From: Symbiodinium kawagutii
Taxonomy: Eukaryota; Sar; Dinophyceae; Suessiales; Symbiodiniaceae
Assembly: GCA_009767595.1 (NCBI GenBank)
Contig: VSDK01003676.1
Span: forward strand, 496,453 to 560,452
DNA: 64,000 nucleotides
Reading direction: 5' to 3'
Part shown: positions 56,256 through 64,000 of the stretch, piece by piece
Layout: every line of letters begins with the position of its first letter
Numbering within the stretch: position 1 is the stretch's first letter
Position numbers and translations under genes: made by a program
The notes under the pieces: model-generated
Databases searched by the model: none
Seen by the model: only the letters and a program-made list of their open reading frames with translations
Told to the model about the DNA's origin: nothing

Positions 56256-57358
56256 TGCAACACATCACCGGCTTTTTGTGCCGGGATCTGCCTGTTCTGT
56301 GACGGTCATCGACTTGCACATTTGCGGTGTTTGGATCAGTTTCTCAAGGGTCATCATGGCAGTTCCCAGCCCCTTGGAATTTTACGATTCGTAGGAATGA
56401 TTCCATGGCTATCAAGCATAAGTACATACTAAAAGTTTGAGTTCTACCAGTACTACCTGCGTTTGAACAGACCAGATGAGTTCCTGAAGTTAAGAAAAAA
56501 TAGGTTCAGATTTCAGTCATTGAAATTGAAGGTGCCGAGGAAGCAGTTCCCTGTTGCTTTCAGTCGCCACCTTAAGCACTCAGCATCTCTTGGTGTGGTC
56601 ATAAATAAGCTTTTGACTGCAAGAAACCTTACATCGGCCCGCAGGCGCCCTCCTTGCTACACATGATTCTGTGCCGTTGCATGATGTTGAATCAGCACAA
56701 GTTCTTGAAGCCATTCACCAAAAAAAGCAGATATGTCCGTAAATGCTCTACAAAACTGGCCACTTCCCCATGCAGCAAGAACAAGTTGAGATGGTTGAGC
56801 ACCATAGTATGTACCGCACATTGAACACGGACAAGCTCAAAGACTTTCAATCTTCACCCTGGCCGCCGCGTGCATTCAGCTGGGAAAACGGTAGACCAGA
56901 CAGATGTTTCGGTGTGGTTCGCATGGTGTCAGCCATGTTTCTTGTAGATTGATTGGCATTGCTCGCCATGTCGTGACCATTTCCCTAGCTTAATTGCAGC
57001 TGAGCAGCTGGAGGTTGATAGTTGATGGTGGTGAAGGGTTCATTGGCTAACTTAGGGTTAGTGACTGCTCGTCATACCAATGCTGGTGGAAACACATCCC
57101 AAAATACTAACATAATGAGAGCGATCGGGACGTATTACTTGATGATTGATCACTAGCCTGACGTGGCCAACCAAGAGGCACCACGGACGAAGCCAATAGC
57201 ACAAATTTTGCCATTCTTTCAGCTTTTTACTTTTTGACACGGTCCTACAAGACATCATGTTAAACAAGAGCTGATGCATCACAAAAACTCTCAGCTGGAC
57301 ATGAGAATCATCCTTCAAACCCTTGAAGTTCAGCTGCACCGAAAGCCGTGGATTCGCC
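56256..57358. other. Presumed intergenic region
   Basis: No supported exon. Frames at 56463-56666 and 56743-56952 have no domain. This interval should hold the end of the upstream gene and the 5' region of the ABT1-like gene. An AG at 57331-57332 (TTCAG), 26 bases before the proposed ATG, could serve as a trans-splice acceptor if the organism is a dinoflagellate. Confidence 0.4.
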
Positions 57359-57494
57359 ATGGCACCGAAAAAGTTACTCAGAAAGCGGAAGCGCAAGCAA
57401 GTGGAGCAATCGACGACAGCACCACCTGGTGAGGAGGCAATCGGTTTGGCAGTGGACATGGACTGGGCCTGACGGTTTGGAGAAGGAAGCCGGG
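57359..57494 (+). CDS. ABT1/ESF2-like protein, exon 1 (one-base frameshift)
   Basis: ATG in a GCCATGG context begins MAPKKLLRKRKRKQVEQSTT, then APPGEEAIGLAVDMDW, a lysine/arginine-rich start turning acidic, as is usual at the N-terminus of this nucleolar family. The frame then meets TGA at 57470, yet 25 bases on lies a perfect GTAAGT donor (57495). Removing one G from the GGG at 57465-57467 joins the frame to PDGLEKEAG and reaches that donor in phase 0, as exon 2 needs. I therefore infer an assembly error or a real one-base insertion. A donor in the uninterrupted frame (for example GTGGAC at 57452) is the alternative. Confidence 0.55.
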
Positions 57495-58304
57495 GTAAGT
57501 CAATATCACTCACGGCCGAGAATGGGAATTGCTATCTCGCACTTGGGTTGGTGCCAGACGCCCTTGCTGATGTGCACAATCAATACTGCCAGAGGGGCTG
57601 TCAGCAACTTTTCAAGGTGGCTACCCAAAGTGCGCAAGTTATAGTTAGTGATGGCCAATGACAAGTTCTGCTTAAGATTTCGGCACTTCGGAAGCACTAT
57701 GCAAGCTGGCAGTGATCATCATGAGCCACTATTGACCATATAGTATATATGAATATCAATCTAAAGCAGCTAGACATATTGCAGCGCTGCGCACATAATC
57801 ATCTGTCAAATTCCAGACCATTGTCAACCAGATTGCGGTTAGAATCGGTTAGATGCTGGTAGCCATGGTTCACTATTGTTTGACATCTACATTGTCCATC
57901 TAAAGCACGATTCTTTGGTAGTCTAACAGTTCGCATTGGACAAGCATTGAAAATCACCTTGTTTTTTAAAGGACAAACGCTGGGAAACCAATTCAACTTG
58001 GTGGAGTTTCCATTGCAAAGTGCTGGATTCACAGAGAGTAATTATACAGTTGATCATTGTCATCACCAAGCGCTATTGACTCCATCACTGATCAAGAATT
58101 GTTTACATCTAGATGTCAACTATCATTGGTATATTGTTATTGGTATATATTGGTATAATATGAGATGATTCCATCGCTCTCTAACTGCTTCATCACTAGT
58201 TTAGATATTCTTATATAGCTGACAATCACCCCAGAGAGATAGACAACAATCAATACTCAAAAGGATCACCGCTGAAGCTGTAGTCCATCACTCTCCAACT
58301 ACAG

Positions 58305-58417
58305 GATCAGGTTCCAGCGCCCGCGGAAGTCGAACATGACGTACAAGGGGCCACCCTGCCACAAGAAAGCAGTGGCGACGCGGCCAGCGCAGTGCTTTGG
58401 CGCGAAGGCCAAAGCTG
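58305..58417 (+). CDS. ABT1/ESF2-like protein, exon 2 (acidic N-terminal region)
   Basis: From a CCAACTACAG acceptor to a GTAGTG donor, phase 0 start, 37 codons and two bases: DQVPAPAEVEHDVQGATLPQ, ESSGDAASAVLWREGQS, then TG, which with the first G of exon 3 codes Trp just before the RRM. Low-complexity acidic sequence is usual before the RRM in ABT1/ESF2 proteins. A second frame (basic) is open here but leaves a phase that would put a stop at the start of exon 3, so it is rejected. Confidence 0.65.
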
Positions 58418-58488
58418 GTAGTGTCAGTGGCCCTTTGATGTTTTTCTGCAGCCAGGATTGGGATGATTGGCTTCAAAGAACTACTATA

Positions 58489-58605
58489 TATGAGTGTTTC
58501 TCAAAATATGGGACCCCAAAAATGCTTGGTTCATTGCATTTCATTGCTATAAATGGATAATAATGGATGATTTGGGGTACCCCTATTTTGAGAAACACTC
58601 ATGTA
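58489..58605 (+). repeat. Family A element, copy 8
   Basis: TATATGAGTGTTTCTCAAAA at the left, CTATTTTGAGAAACACTCAT at the right, in the intron after exon 2 of the ABT1-like gene. Both ends and the GCTATAAATGGATAATA centre are well preserved. Confidence 0.9.
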
Positions 58606-59974
58606 AGTAGTGCGGCTATGCCACCCACCGGACTGGACATTGGACGGGATGAATTGTAGATCATGATCCGTAGGCAGACGTATCCACCAAATATTATGTT
58701 TACATATTTGTATGTATCATTTGCATGGCTGCTGATTTTCCTTTGGTCGCCTGCCTAGAGCTTAAACACATGTGCATATGCAAAAGTAGTTGTTGTATAG
58801 GTAGACACCACTTAGACAATGGTATTTTGCAGGTTGTGCCAGCACGAACATTCACTGGTGCGTTTACACCATAGCATCCATAATTCCATTGGCGTGTGAT
58901 GCTTGGGGGTTCTCGCATCAACTCTGCATCCCGAGGCTCCAAAGCGGCGCAGAGAGGCTGCTGAAGGAGCTGATAGGTGGCAGGGTTGGGATCACGCTTG
59001 GGACGGTGGTGGGGGCCATACCTACGATGGGTAGTGTTTGCACATAGCGATTATCGATGGTGGTGGTTGATGCCTGTGAAGCGTTGATGGTTTATTTTGT
59101 TTTTTTCATGTTTTTGCTTCCTAGTGACTTCTCGCAGTATCATTTGGTCAATGTATTTGGATGTATTTGGACGTTGTTTTGGACCCGGGTTGTCATGACT
59201 TCGTGCGACAGAGTCCGGTACCCAGATCCTGGTCCAGTAGTGCTTGTGGGGAGCGGTTTGATGCTGAAGTATCTTAAGAGTGATGTAACCCCTCACCTAG
59301 AAGTTGGTGCAAAAATGTAGCTGAGTCAATTGTGGTTTGAGCCAGCTTCTTCTCTTCTCTTTTCTCCGGGCCAGCTTGTTGTCCCGTGATTGTTCCACTT
59401 GTTTCCATCAAGCAGCTGTATGTAGAATGCATATGTGGAAGAACGCTTTTTTCCAACAAAGGGGGTATCACATTGCACCGTTGGCATCTGTTGGCTGTAG
59501 ACAGTTTCTCATGGATCTCTTCGTTTTCCCATTCACTTGGGGTGGATAATTGTGACACGCATCGGGTAGCTGAAACATCTTCGATTTCAGCGACTTATGT
59601 GGGTGCTGTTGCTATGACCACCGAGGGTGAACACCGCTGAGCCATCTGCGAGCGCCCCTTGGCCCCTTGGCCCCTTGGCCCCCCATGGCTCAGGGGCCTG
59701 TCCTGGTGGATAGCCCCTTAGTAGGCCTGGTGCATCCCTATGATTATTGATCCTGGTAGTAGCAAATCACAATGATCTCCCCACGGTTTTTGACCATTCC
59801 CTGTGATCAACCATCAGTCATTTATTCGAGTTACATCATCCCCTGCTACTCGCCCTGAAATGCCATCCATTTATATCTCCAAATGTTTAGATCTTCATAT
59901 AGTCCTATATAATCTCCATAGTTCCACACATTTTCATGCTATTCCTTATAACCCATGGCTCCATGAACTGCCAG

Positions 59975-60112
59975 GAAGGGTGTGATCCATTTGGCCTCGG
60001 TGCCATTGGTCATGGGCTTTCAGAAGCTGCGTCATTTGATGGAACAGTTTGGTGAAGTGGGTCGTGTCTACCTGGCACCCGAGGCACGGGGAAGGGGTGC
60101 TGGTCATGGCAG
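59975..60112 (+). CDS. ABT1/ESF2-like protein, exon 3 (RRM, first half)
   Basis: After GAACTGCCAG: one base, 45 codons, two bases at GTCGAG. Reads KGVIHLASVPLVMGFQKLRH, LMEQFGEVGRVYLAPEARGR, GAGHG. This is the first beta strand, helix and second strand of the atypical RRM in ABT1 (activator of basal transcription 1) and yeast ESF2: a Gly-Val-Ile-x-Leu strand with Pro four residues later, Lys/Val-x-x-Leu helix, then Phe/Tyr-Gly-Glu-Val-Gly-Arg-Val/Ile-x-Leu. The family works in the nucleolus in early 18S pre-rRNA processing with the SSU processome. The frame stays open another 120 bases, but the donor is chosen because it gives the correct join to exon 4. Confidence 0.85.
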
Positions 60113-61365
60113 GTCGAGGTTCTGCTTGAGCAGCCAGGGTTATAGCTGGGATATGATCATGGAAATCAGCTTTGTACATGGCCAACAAAGAGCCTATCAG
60201 CCCATGGTTGTAGCGCTCTTTACTCACTAGGGAGGCTAGTTTCCAAGTGGGAGGTTGATTGAAAAGTAAGAAGATAAAACGAGACCCGGAGCAAGAAATG
60301 TTCCACACCAGCTTCGGCTCCTGGTTTGAATGCCATCTCTTTGTTAGTTACGCTTGTTGCAGCTGGTGCATTCATACTTCTGAGGGACATCCCAGCCAAC
60401 TTAATCCAACTTACGTTTGAATGGGGTCCGGTTGGCCCAGAAAAAGCCGGGATCAACATACAGAGTTCGGCCTTGCACACAGGAAACGGAATTGCACTAG
60501 GGTTGATGCAGTGCGGCACTGCAGGAGAAGAGCAAGAGGCAGATACTTGGATGGTTTCCATGCTTTTCTTCACAGGGCAGCTTCAGAGGCCCTTGTGATC
60601 GATGCATTGCCCCTTCCACTGATTCATGTTTATGACAATGGTGGATGCGAAACGATTGATCACCAACAGTGTGGATAATCTGCTTAATTTCGTTGATGAA
60701 CAAAGATTTATGGTGACAGGGGCTGATCAACCCCGCCATACATGGCAGATCCATGCAGATCCCTTAATGACAGGAATGGCTTTTCCCTTAACCTTAAAAA
60801 TCCCGCCATCCCCTGTCCAGAAATTTTGGGAAGCTATTCCAAGGTGAGCAGCGATCAGCGGAGCACCCGACAGTTGTTGAATTAGTTGTAGTTGATGCGA
60901 AATGTTGGTCAACAATGAGTATGCATATCATGCCATGGATCTTGGAAGCTGAATTAATCACACCATTATCATTTCCATTGATGGTGAACGGATATGAATC
61001 ACAGGGAACCCATGGGAAGCCTCATGTCAGCCATTGCAACGTCTCGTGGTAGTCATAAGCCGGGGCCTGGCAGCTGAGTGGTGCCATGGTTCACCCAGCA
61101 GCATGGGTTGTTCCCCCTCAGCGGTTACTGAACCAGCCAGGGACAGGACAGGAATCCTGGGAGCGGGTCATGTCCTCACCGGCAGGTGCCTAAGGGCAAT
61201 CACAGAGAGTCCGGTCAAGATCGCAGGGCTAAACATTCCAGCCAGGGCAGCCCTAATGATGGCATGGTTCATCAATGATCTATATGCGAGTCGTAAAACT
61301 ATTTGTCATCATTGCATATCCGTGAATATCATGCCTGTCAACCAAATGTTTTAAGCTTGGCTGCG
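60113..61365. other. Intron 3 of the ABT1-like gene, first part
   Basis: No exon or dispersed element recognised. Overlapping frames at 60326-60678 and 61034-61354 have no domain. Confidence 0.6.
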
Positions 61366-61366
61366 A

Positions 61367-61437
<71 letters not shown>

Positions 61438-61616
61438 TTTCATCTTCATCTTCATCTTCATCTTCATCTTCATCTTCATCTTCATCTTCATCTTCATCTT
61501 CATCTTCATCTTCATCTTCATCTTCATCTTCATCTTCATCTTCTTCATCATCATCATCATCATCAACTATCAACCATCAACCATCAACCATCAACCATCA
61601 ACCATCAACCATCAAC

Positions 61617-61678
<62 letters not shown>

Positions 61679-61680
61679 GT
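61366..61680 (+). repeat. Compound ATC / TTCATC / CAACCAT microsatellite in intron 3
   Basis: ATC triplets (61367-61437), about 17 TTCATC hexamers (61438-61541), ATC triplets, eight CAACCAT heptamers (about 61563-61619), then ATC triplets to 61680. It ends only 27 bases before exon 4, so it lies against the 3' splice site. Confidence 0.95.
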
Positions 61681-61706
61681 GCCTTTGTGTGGTCGCTGGG
61701 CCCAAG

Positions 61707-61763
61707 GAATCGCCAGCGCGCCGGTGGCAACCGGAAGCTTCGCTTCACCGAGGGATGGGTCGA
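61707..61763 (+). CDS. ABT1/ESF2-like protein, exon 4 (basic loop and EGWVE)
   Basis: After GGGCCCAAG: one base, 18 codons, two bases. Reads NRQRAGGNRKLRFTEGWV and GA, ending at a GC donor (GCAACT). The family has a Lys/Arg-rich insertion between RRM strands 2 and 3, then the signature (Y/F)(T)EGW(V/I)EF. Here the Glu codon is split GA|G and the Phe is the first residue of exon 5, so the non-canonical GC donor exactly restores the motif. The Arg at the 5' junction is AG|G. Confidence 0.85.
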
Positions 61764-61966
61764 GCAACTCGGCCATTGCCATGGCCATCATCAACTGGGG
61801 CTTGACTGGGCTAGTCCCCATGGAGTCATGGTCATTTGAGCTGTGGACTAATTTCTGGATACTGTCACGGCTATGTGGAAGACAAAATGCACATAGCCAT
61901 GTCCCGCCAGGTGCCCCCAGGTGAGACCCAGGTCCCTCGTCATGTCACACGGTCCGTTGCTTTAAG
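61764..61966 (+). other. Short GC-AG intron 4
   Basis: 203 bp, starts GCAACT, ends TTGCTTTAAG. It contains no dispersed element and is the shortest intron seen here, which makes the exon 4-5 join easy to test. Confidence 0.75.
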
Positions 61967-62029
61967 GTTCATGGACCGGCGCATCGCTCGGCGTGTGGCG
62001 GCCACATTGCATGGCAGTACCATTGGTGG
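61967..62029 (+). CDS. ABT1/ESF2-like protein, exon 5 (RRM end)
   Basis: One base, 20 codons, two bases: FMDRRIARRVAATLHGSTIG plus GG at a GTGCGG donor. ABT1/ESF2 proteins continue after EGWVEF with an (R/M)-(D)-(K/R)-(R)-I-A-(K/R)-(R)-V-A-x-x-L-(H/N) helix and a Gly-rich turn, which this matches almost residue for residue. The conserved segment that should follow (tryptophan-rich YDLWNxKYL-like) is not found before the window ends, so the gene continues right, past the retroelement-like ORF, or is broken by it. Confidence 0.85.
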
Positions 62030-62663
62030 GTGCGGGGCCGAGAGGGATGCCGAGAGGGATGCCTCGGGATGCCCCCCGGGACTTGCAGGGTGAAGGGTTG
62101 GGAAGTTGGACTGAGCCCAGCACAGGATGGACGCATGCTTGGTTAAATCATTAGTCAAGAGATCAGTCATAGCTGAACCTAGTGAACTCTGATTTATCAA
62201 TTTATGATGATTATTGTTTCAAAAGTCTTGGTTTCAAACTGCTTTGAGGTTCGGTAAGATCGATTATGAACCGTACCTATTCGTGGGTTTGCTAAACCCA
62301 GTGATCAGGGGACCCTCGGGGCAGATTCTCGCTCCTGGAGCCAGAACCCACAAAATATATCATAACATGTTGTTGATGCGTCTTGTGGCATGTCTATGGT
62401 TATCATCGAAACACATCCAAAGCGTCATGTCTTCCCTATTCATTGGTTGTTTTGTTGCTTGTTACTGCCTTTCCCATCGGAATCACAGTTCTTTTAGATA
62501 CCCCACCATCACAACCCATCAGCTGTCTACCATTATTTTTAGGTTCTACCCTACCCCTATCACCATTTATAACCATCTCTTATTAGTCGAAAGGGGCATG
62601 TCCTACGAACCAACCTACCAGCACCATGAAATCCTGACATTTCCATTCTCCTACTAAGCACAA
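62030..62663. other. Intron 5 or 3' flank of the ABT1-like gene
   Basis: A 147-codon plus-strand frame (62214-62657) has no recognisable domain. No ABT1 C-terminal exon seen. Confidence 0.5.
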
Positions 62664-62686
62664 GGTGCGCTTGCAGCAAGCGCACC
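62664..62686. other. Perfect hairpin upstream of the Gag-like ORF
   Basis: GGTGCGCTTG (62664-62673), CAG loop, CAAGCGCACC (62677-62686): a 10-bp perfect inverted repeat with a three-base loop. A separate 10-bp palindrome, GTCTCGAGAC, is at 62756-62765. Both lie in what may be the element's 5' untranslated or LTR region; function unknown. Confidence 0.7.
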
Positions 62687-62856
62687 CTACGCACAGGGGG
62701 AAATGCAAACAGGGGTTCTTCCAGCTACGGTCACTCACCTATATGTGGCCCCGCAGTCTCGAGACCTTTCTTGTGTTGCATGTGCCCGATCGAGTCTCAC
62801 TTCGTCCTTGTCCGTTGTGCATGTGCATGGTGAACTGACTGCCTAATTCTGGCAGG

Positions 62857-64000
62857 ATGCGACGACCAGGAGCAATAGAAAAAGGGCGAGTGGCAGCTAC
62901 GCATCGTCTGCAGTTGGGTGATCCCTACATGGCTACCTGTTCAAACTTGGTAGCGGAGCCCATGGGCTTTCCTGGGCGCTACCTGTGCAGTGTGTGCCGC
63001 GTTCTGCTGACCGTTGTCATCACACTGATGTGTGCTCTCGCTGGCATGGAGTATCTGGCGACAGACCTTTCAGTTGACATTGCAGTAACGACAAGCGGAC
63101 CCACTGCACCACGGAGCCTTGTGACTACTGCTGATCCCGCAGGGAACAAGTATGCAGAGAATGAGCCCAATCCGAATGACGCAAAGCAGTTCAGGTTTTC
63201 AGTGACACTGGATATGACGATCAATGACGACGACGGCATTTCCATTTCACTGGCAAACAATACTGGATTCTTTGTGTCGCATGACAGCCGCATGCCGATG
63301 ACAGACGGCAGATCGCCCAAGGTTGCAGAAATGCGTGACAGAGCATTGACTGCGACGAGTGAAGCGTTGGAGAGCTGGAACAATGCAAGGAATGGACTGC
63401 AAGTTGCACACAGACGTCTGCTGGACGATGACGCCAGCAGTTCTTCGAGCACAGGTGCACCGATGTTCAAGCACAGCCAAGCATTCGTTCCTCGCATCAT
63501 CCAACGTGCAACCAAATGGTTCCAGTTGCATAGGCGTATTACCATGGGAAGATCAAGCAACTGGACTCTAGGCATCATAGTGTTGATAATGGGGGTAGGC
63601 ATAGTTGTGTCCATTGTTTGCATGATGCATCAAGCCCCGTACCGGCCTCACCCAATGCAACAAGGTCCCAGAACTAATGTGCACCAATCCGATGCAGGCC
63701 CACCATTCATCGGTACTGCCACATTGAAAGTTCCTCCCAGCTGGTGTGTTGAACGCAATCACATCTACTCACTGAGAAGCTGGATCAGTGACCTGATTCT
63801 TTGGGCAAGCGCGTCAGATCTTGACCCGCTTAGGCACGGCCCAGTGGCCGCGTTGCAAGTGCAGGGCTCGGCACGAGAGCTTGTAAGGGAGTTGACTCCT
63901 CAGCAACTCCAACATGGAGACGTGGACCCGAACACCGGTCAACAGTTGACTGGCTTGATGTTGCTGGTCGCTGTTTTGGCGAGAAGATATGCCCCTCTAG
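62857..64000 (+). CDS. Two-helix membrane segment fused to a Gag-like domain, open at right edge
   Basis: An ATG after an in-frame TGA (62836) opens 381 codons with no stop to the window edge. Residues about 46-64 (VCRVLLTVVITLMCALAGM) and 236-258 (around LGIIVLIMGVGIVVSIVCMM) are strong transmembrane helices. Between them is a polar region with NNT and NWT glycosylation-type sites and a DDDASSSSS run. From about residue 293 the sequence (PPSW…WISDLILWASASD… then GPVAALQVQGSARELVRELT… then …TGLMLLVAVLARRYAPL) resembles the helical Gag-like domain that precedes the Pol part in Ty1/copia-type elements I associate with dinoflagellates. Protease, integrase and reverse transcriptase would lie beyond the window. 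Minus-strand frames here are shadows. The Gag assignment is by pattern only. Confidence 0.65.
   Translation, partial: MRRPGAIEKGRVAATHRLQLGDPYMATCSNLVAEPMGFPGRYLCSVCRVLLTVVITLMCALAGMEYLATDLSVDIAVTTSGPTAPRSLVTTADPAGNKYAENEPNPNDAKQFRFSVTLDMTINDDDGISISLANNTGFFVSHDSRMPMTDGRSPKVAEMRDRALTATSEALESWNNARNGLQVAHRRLLDDDASSSSSTGAPMFKHSQAFVPRIIQRATKWFQLHRRITMGRSSNWTLGIIVLIMGVGIVVSIVCMMHQAPYRPHPMQQGPRTNVHQSDAGPPFIGTATLKVPPSWCVERNHIYSLRSWISDLILWASASDLDPLRHGPVAALQVQGSARELVRELTPQQLQHGDVDPNTGQQLTGLMLLVAVLARRYAPL

Noticed and set aside
57348-57644. 98-codon frame overlapping ABT1-like exon 1
   Set aside because: Begins with GTG, not ATG, and its N-terminal part is unlike the family; only its last codons before the GTAAGT donor are used after the proposed frame correction.
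58305-58417. Alternative basic frame (IRFQRPRKSN…) in ABT1-like exon 2
   Set aside because: Its end phase would force a stop codon at the start of the RRM exon.
61280-61839. 178-codon frame with poly-His, running into REGWVEQL
   Set aside because: The poly-His part is microsatellite. Only the final segment (from 61707) is coding, and it is joined upstream to 60112 by splicing, not to the microsatellite.
62979-63623. 214-codon minus-strand frame
   Set aside because: Shadow of the plus-strand ORF with transmembrane helices and Gag-like domain.
1-64000. CRISPR arrays, tRNA or rRNA genes, prokaryotic operons
   Set aside because: No regularly spaced unique-spacer repeats, no tRNA-like A/B-box pairs with cloverleaf potential noticed by eye, and no ribosome-binding-site-led gene clusters.

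Overview
The window looks like nuclear DNA of a eukaryote with a large, intron-rich genome, most likely a dinoflagellate (Suessiales-like). This is an inference from several signs. Short GC-rich coding islands of about 45-190 bp sit in AT-richer DNA full of microsatellites and small inverted-repeat elements. Intron junctions are AG|G, with GC as well as GT donors. Coding islands all read on the plus strand. The partial ORF at the right edge has a Gag-like region of a type I associate with dinoflagellate Ty1/copia elements. I see no prokaryotic operons, rRNA, tRNA or CRISPR. A 103-base run of N lies at 26963-27065.

The best supported gene is at 57359-62029 and continues right. Five plus-strand exons with matching intron phases encode an ABT1/ESF2-type RRM protein (a ribosome-biogenesis factor for early 18S pre-rRNA processing). 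It has a basic/acidic N-terminus, an RRM first half, the family's EGWVEF motif rebuilt across a GC-AG intron, and the helix after it. Its C-terminal exons are not visible. Exon 1 needs a one-base correction to stay open.

From about 24.1 to 55.8 kb some twenty islands lie on the plus strand. Most neighbouring pairs have compatible intron phases, so they could be one very long gene or a few unidirectional genes. Recognisable pieces are a PAN/Apple-like cysteine domain (39.9-41.1 kb) and an EF-hand followed by a degenerate one (45.6-47.3 kb). The rest is low-complexity Pro/Ala/Arg linker or unrecognised. From 0.6 to 18.7 kb there are weaker exon candidates, including a hydrophobic one resembling the first helix of TMBIM/BAX-inhibitor-1 proteins. 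Many of these islands are open in more than one frame, so the reading given is a best guess.

The right end (62857-64000) holds an ORF open to the window edge. It has two transmembrane segments followed by a Gag-like domain, probably a retroelement lying in the downstream part of the ABT1-like gene.

Four dispersed families of short elements (A-D, about 95-190 bp) lie outside all supported exons. Three have terminal inverted repeats; the fourth starts with GT and ends with AG in every copy, like an introner. Between them lie long trinucleotide, hexanucleotide and minisatellite arrays. These produce most of the long spurious open frames in the window.
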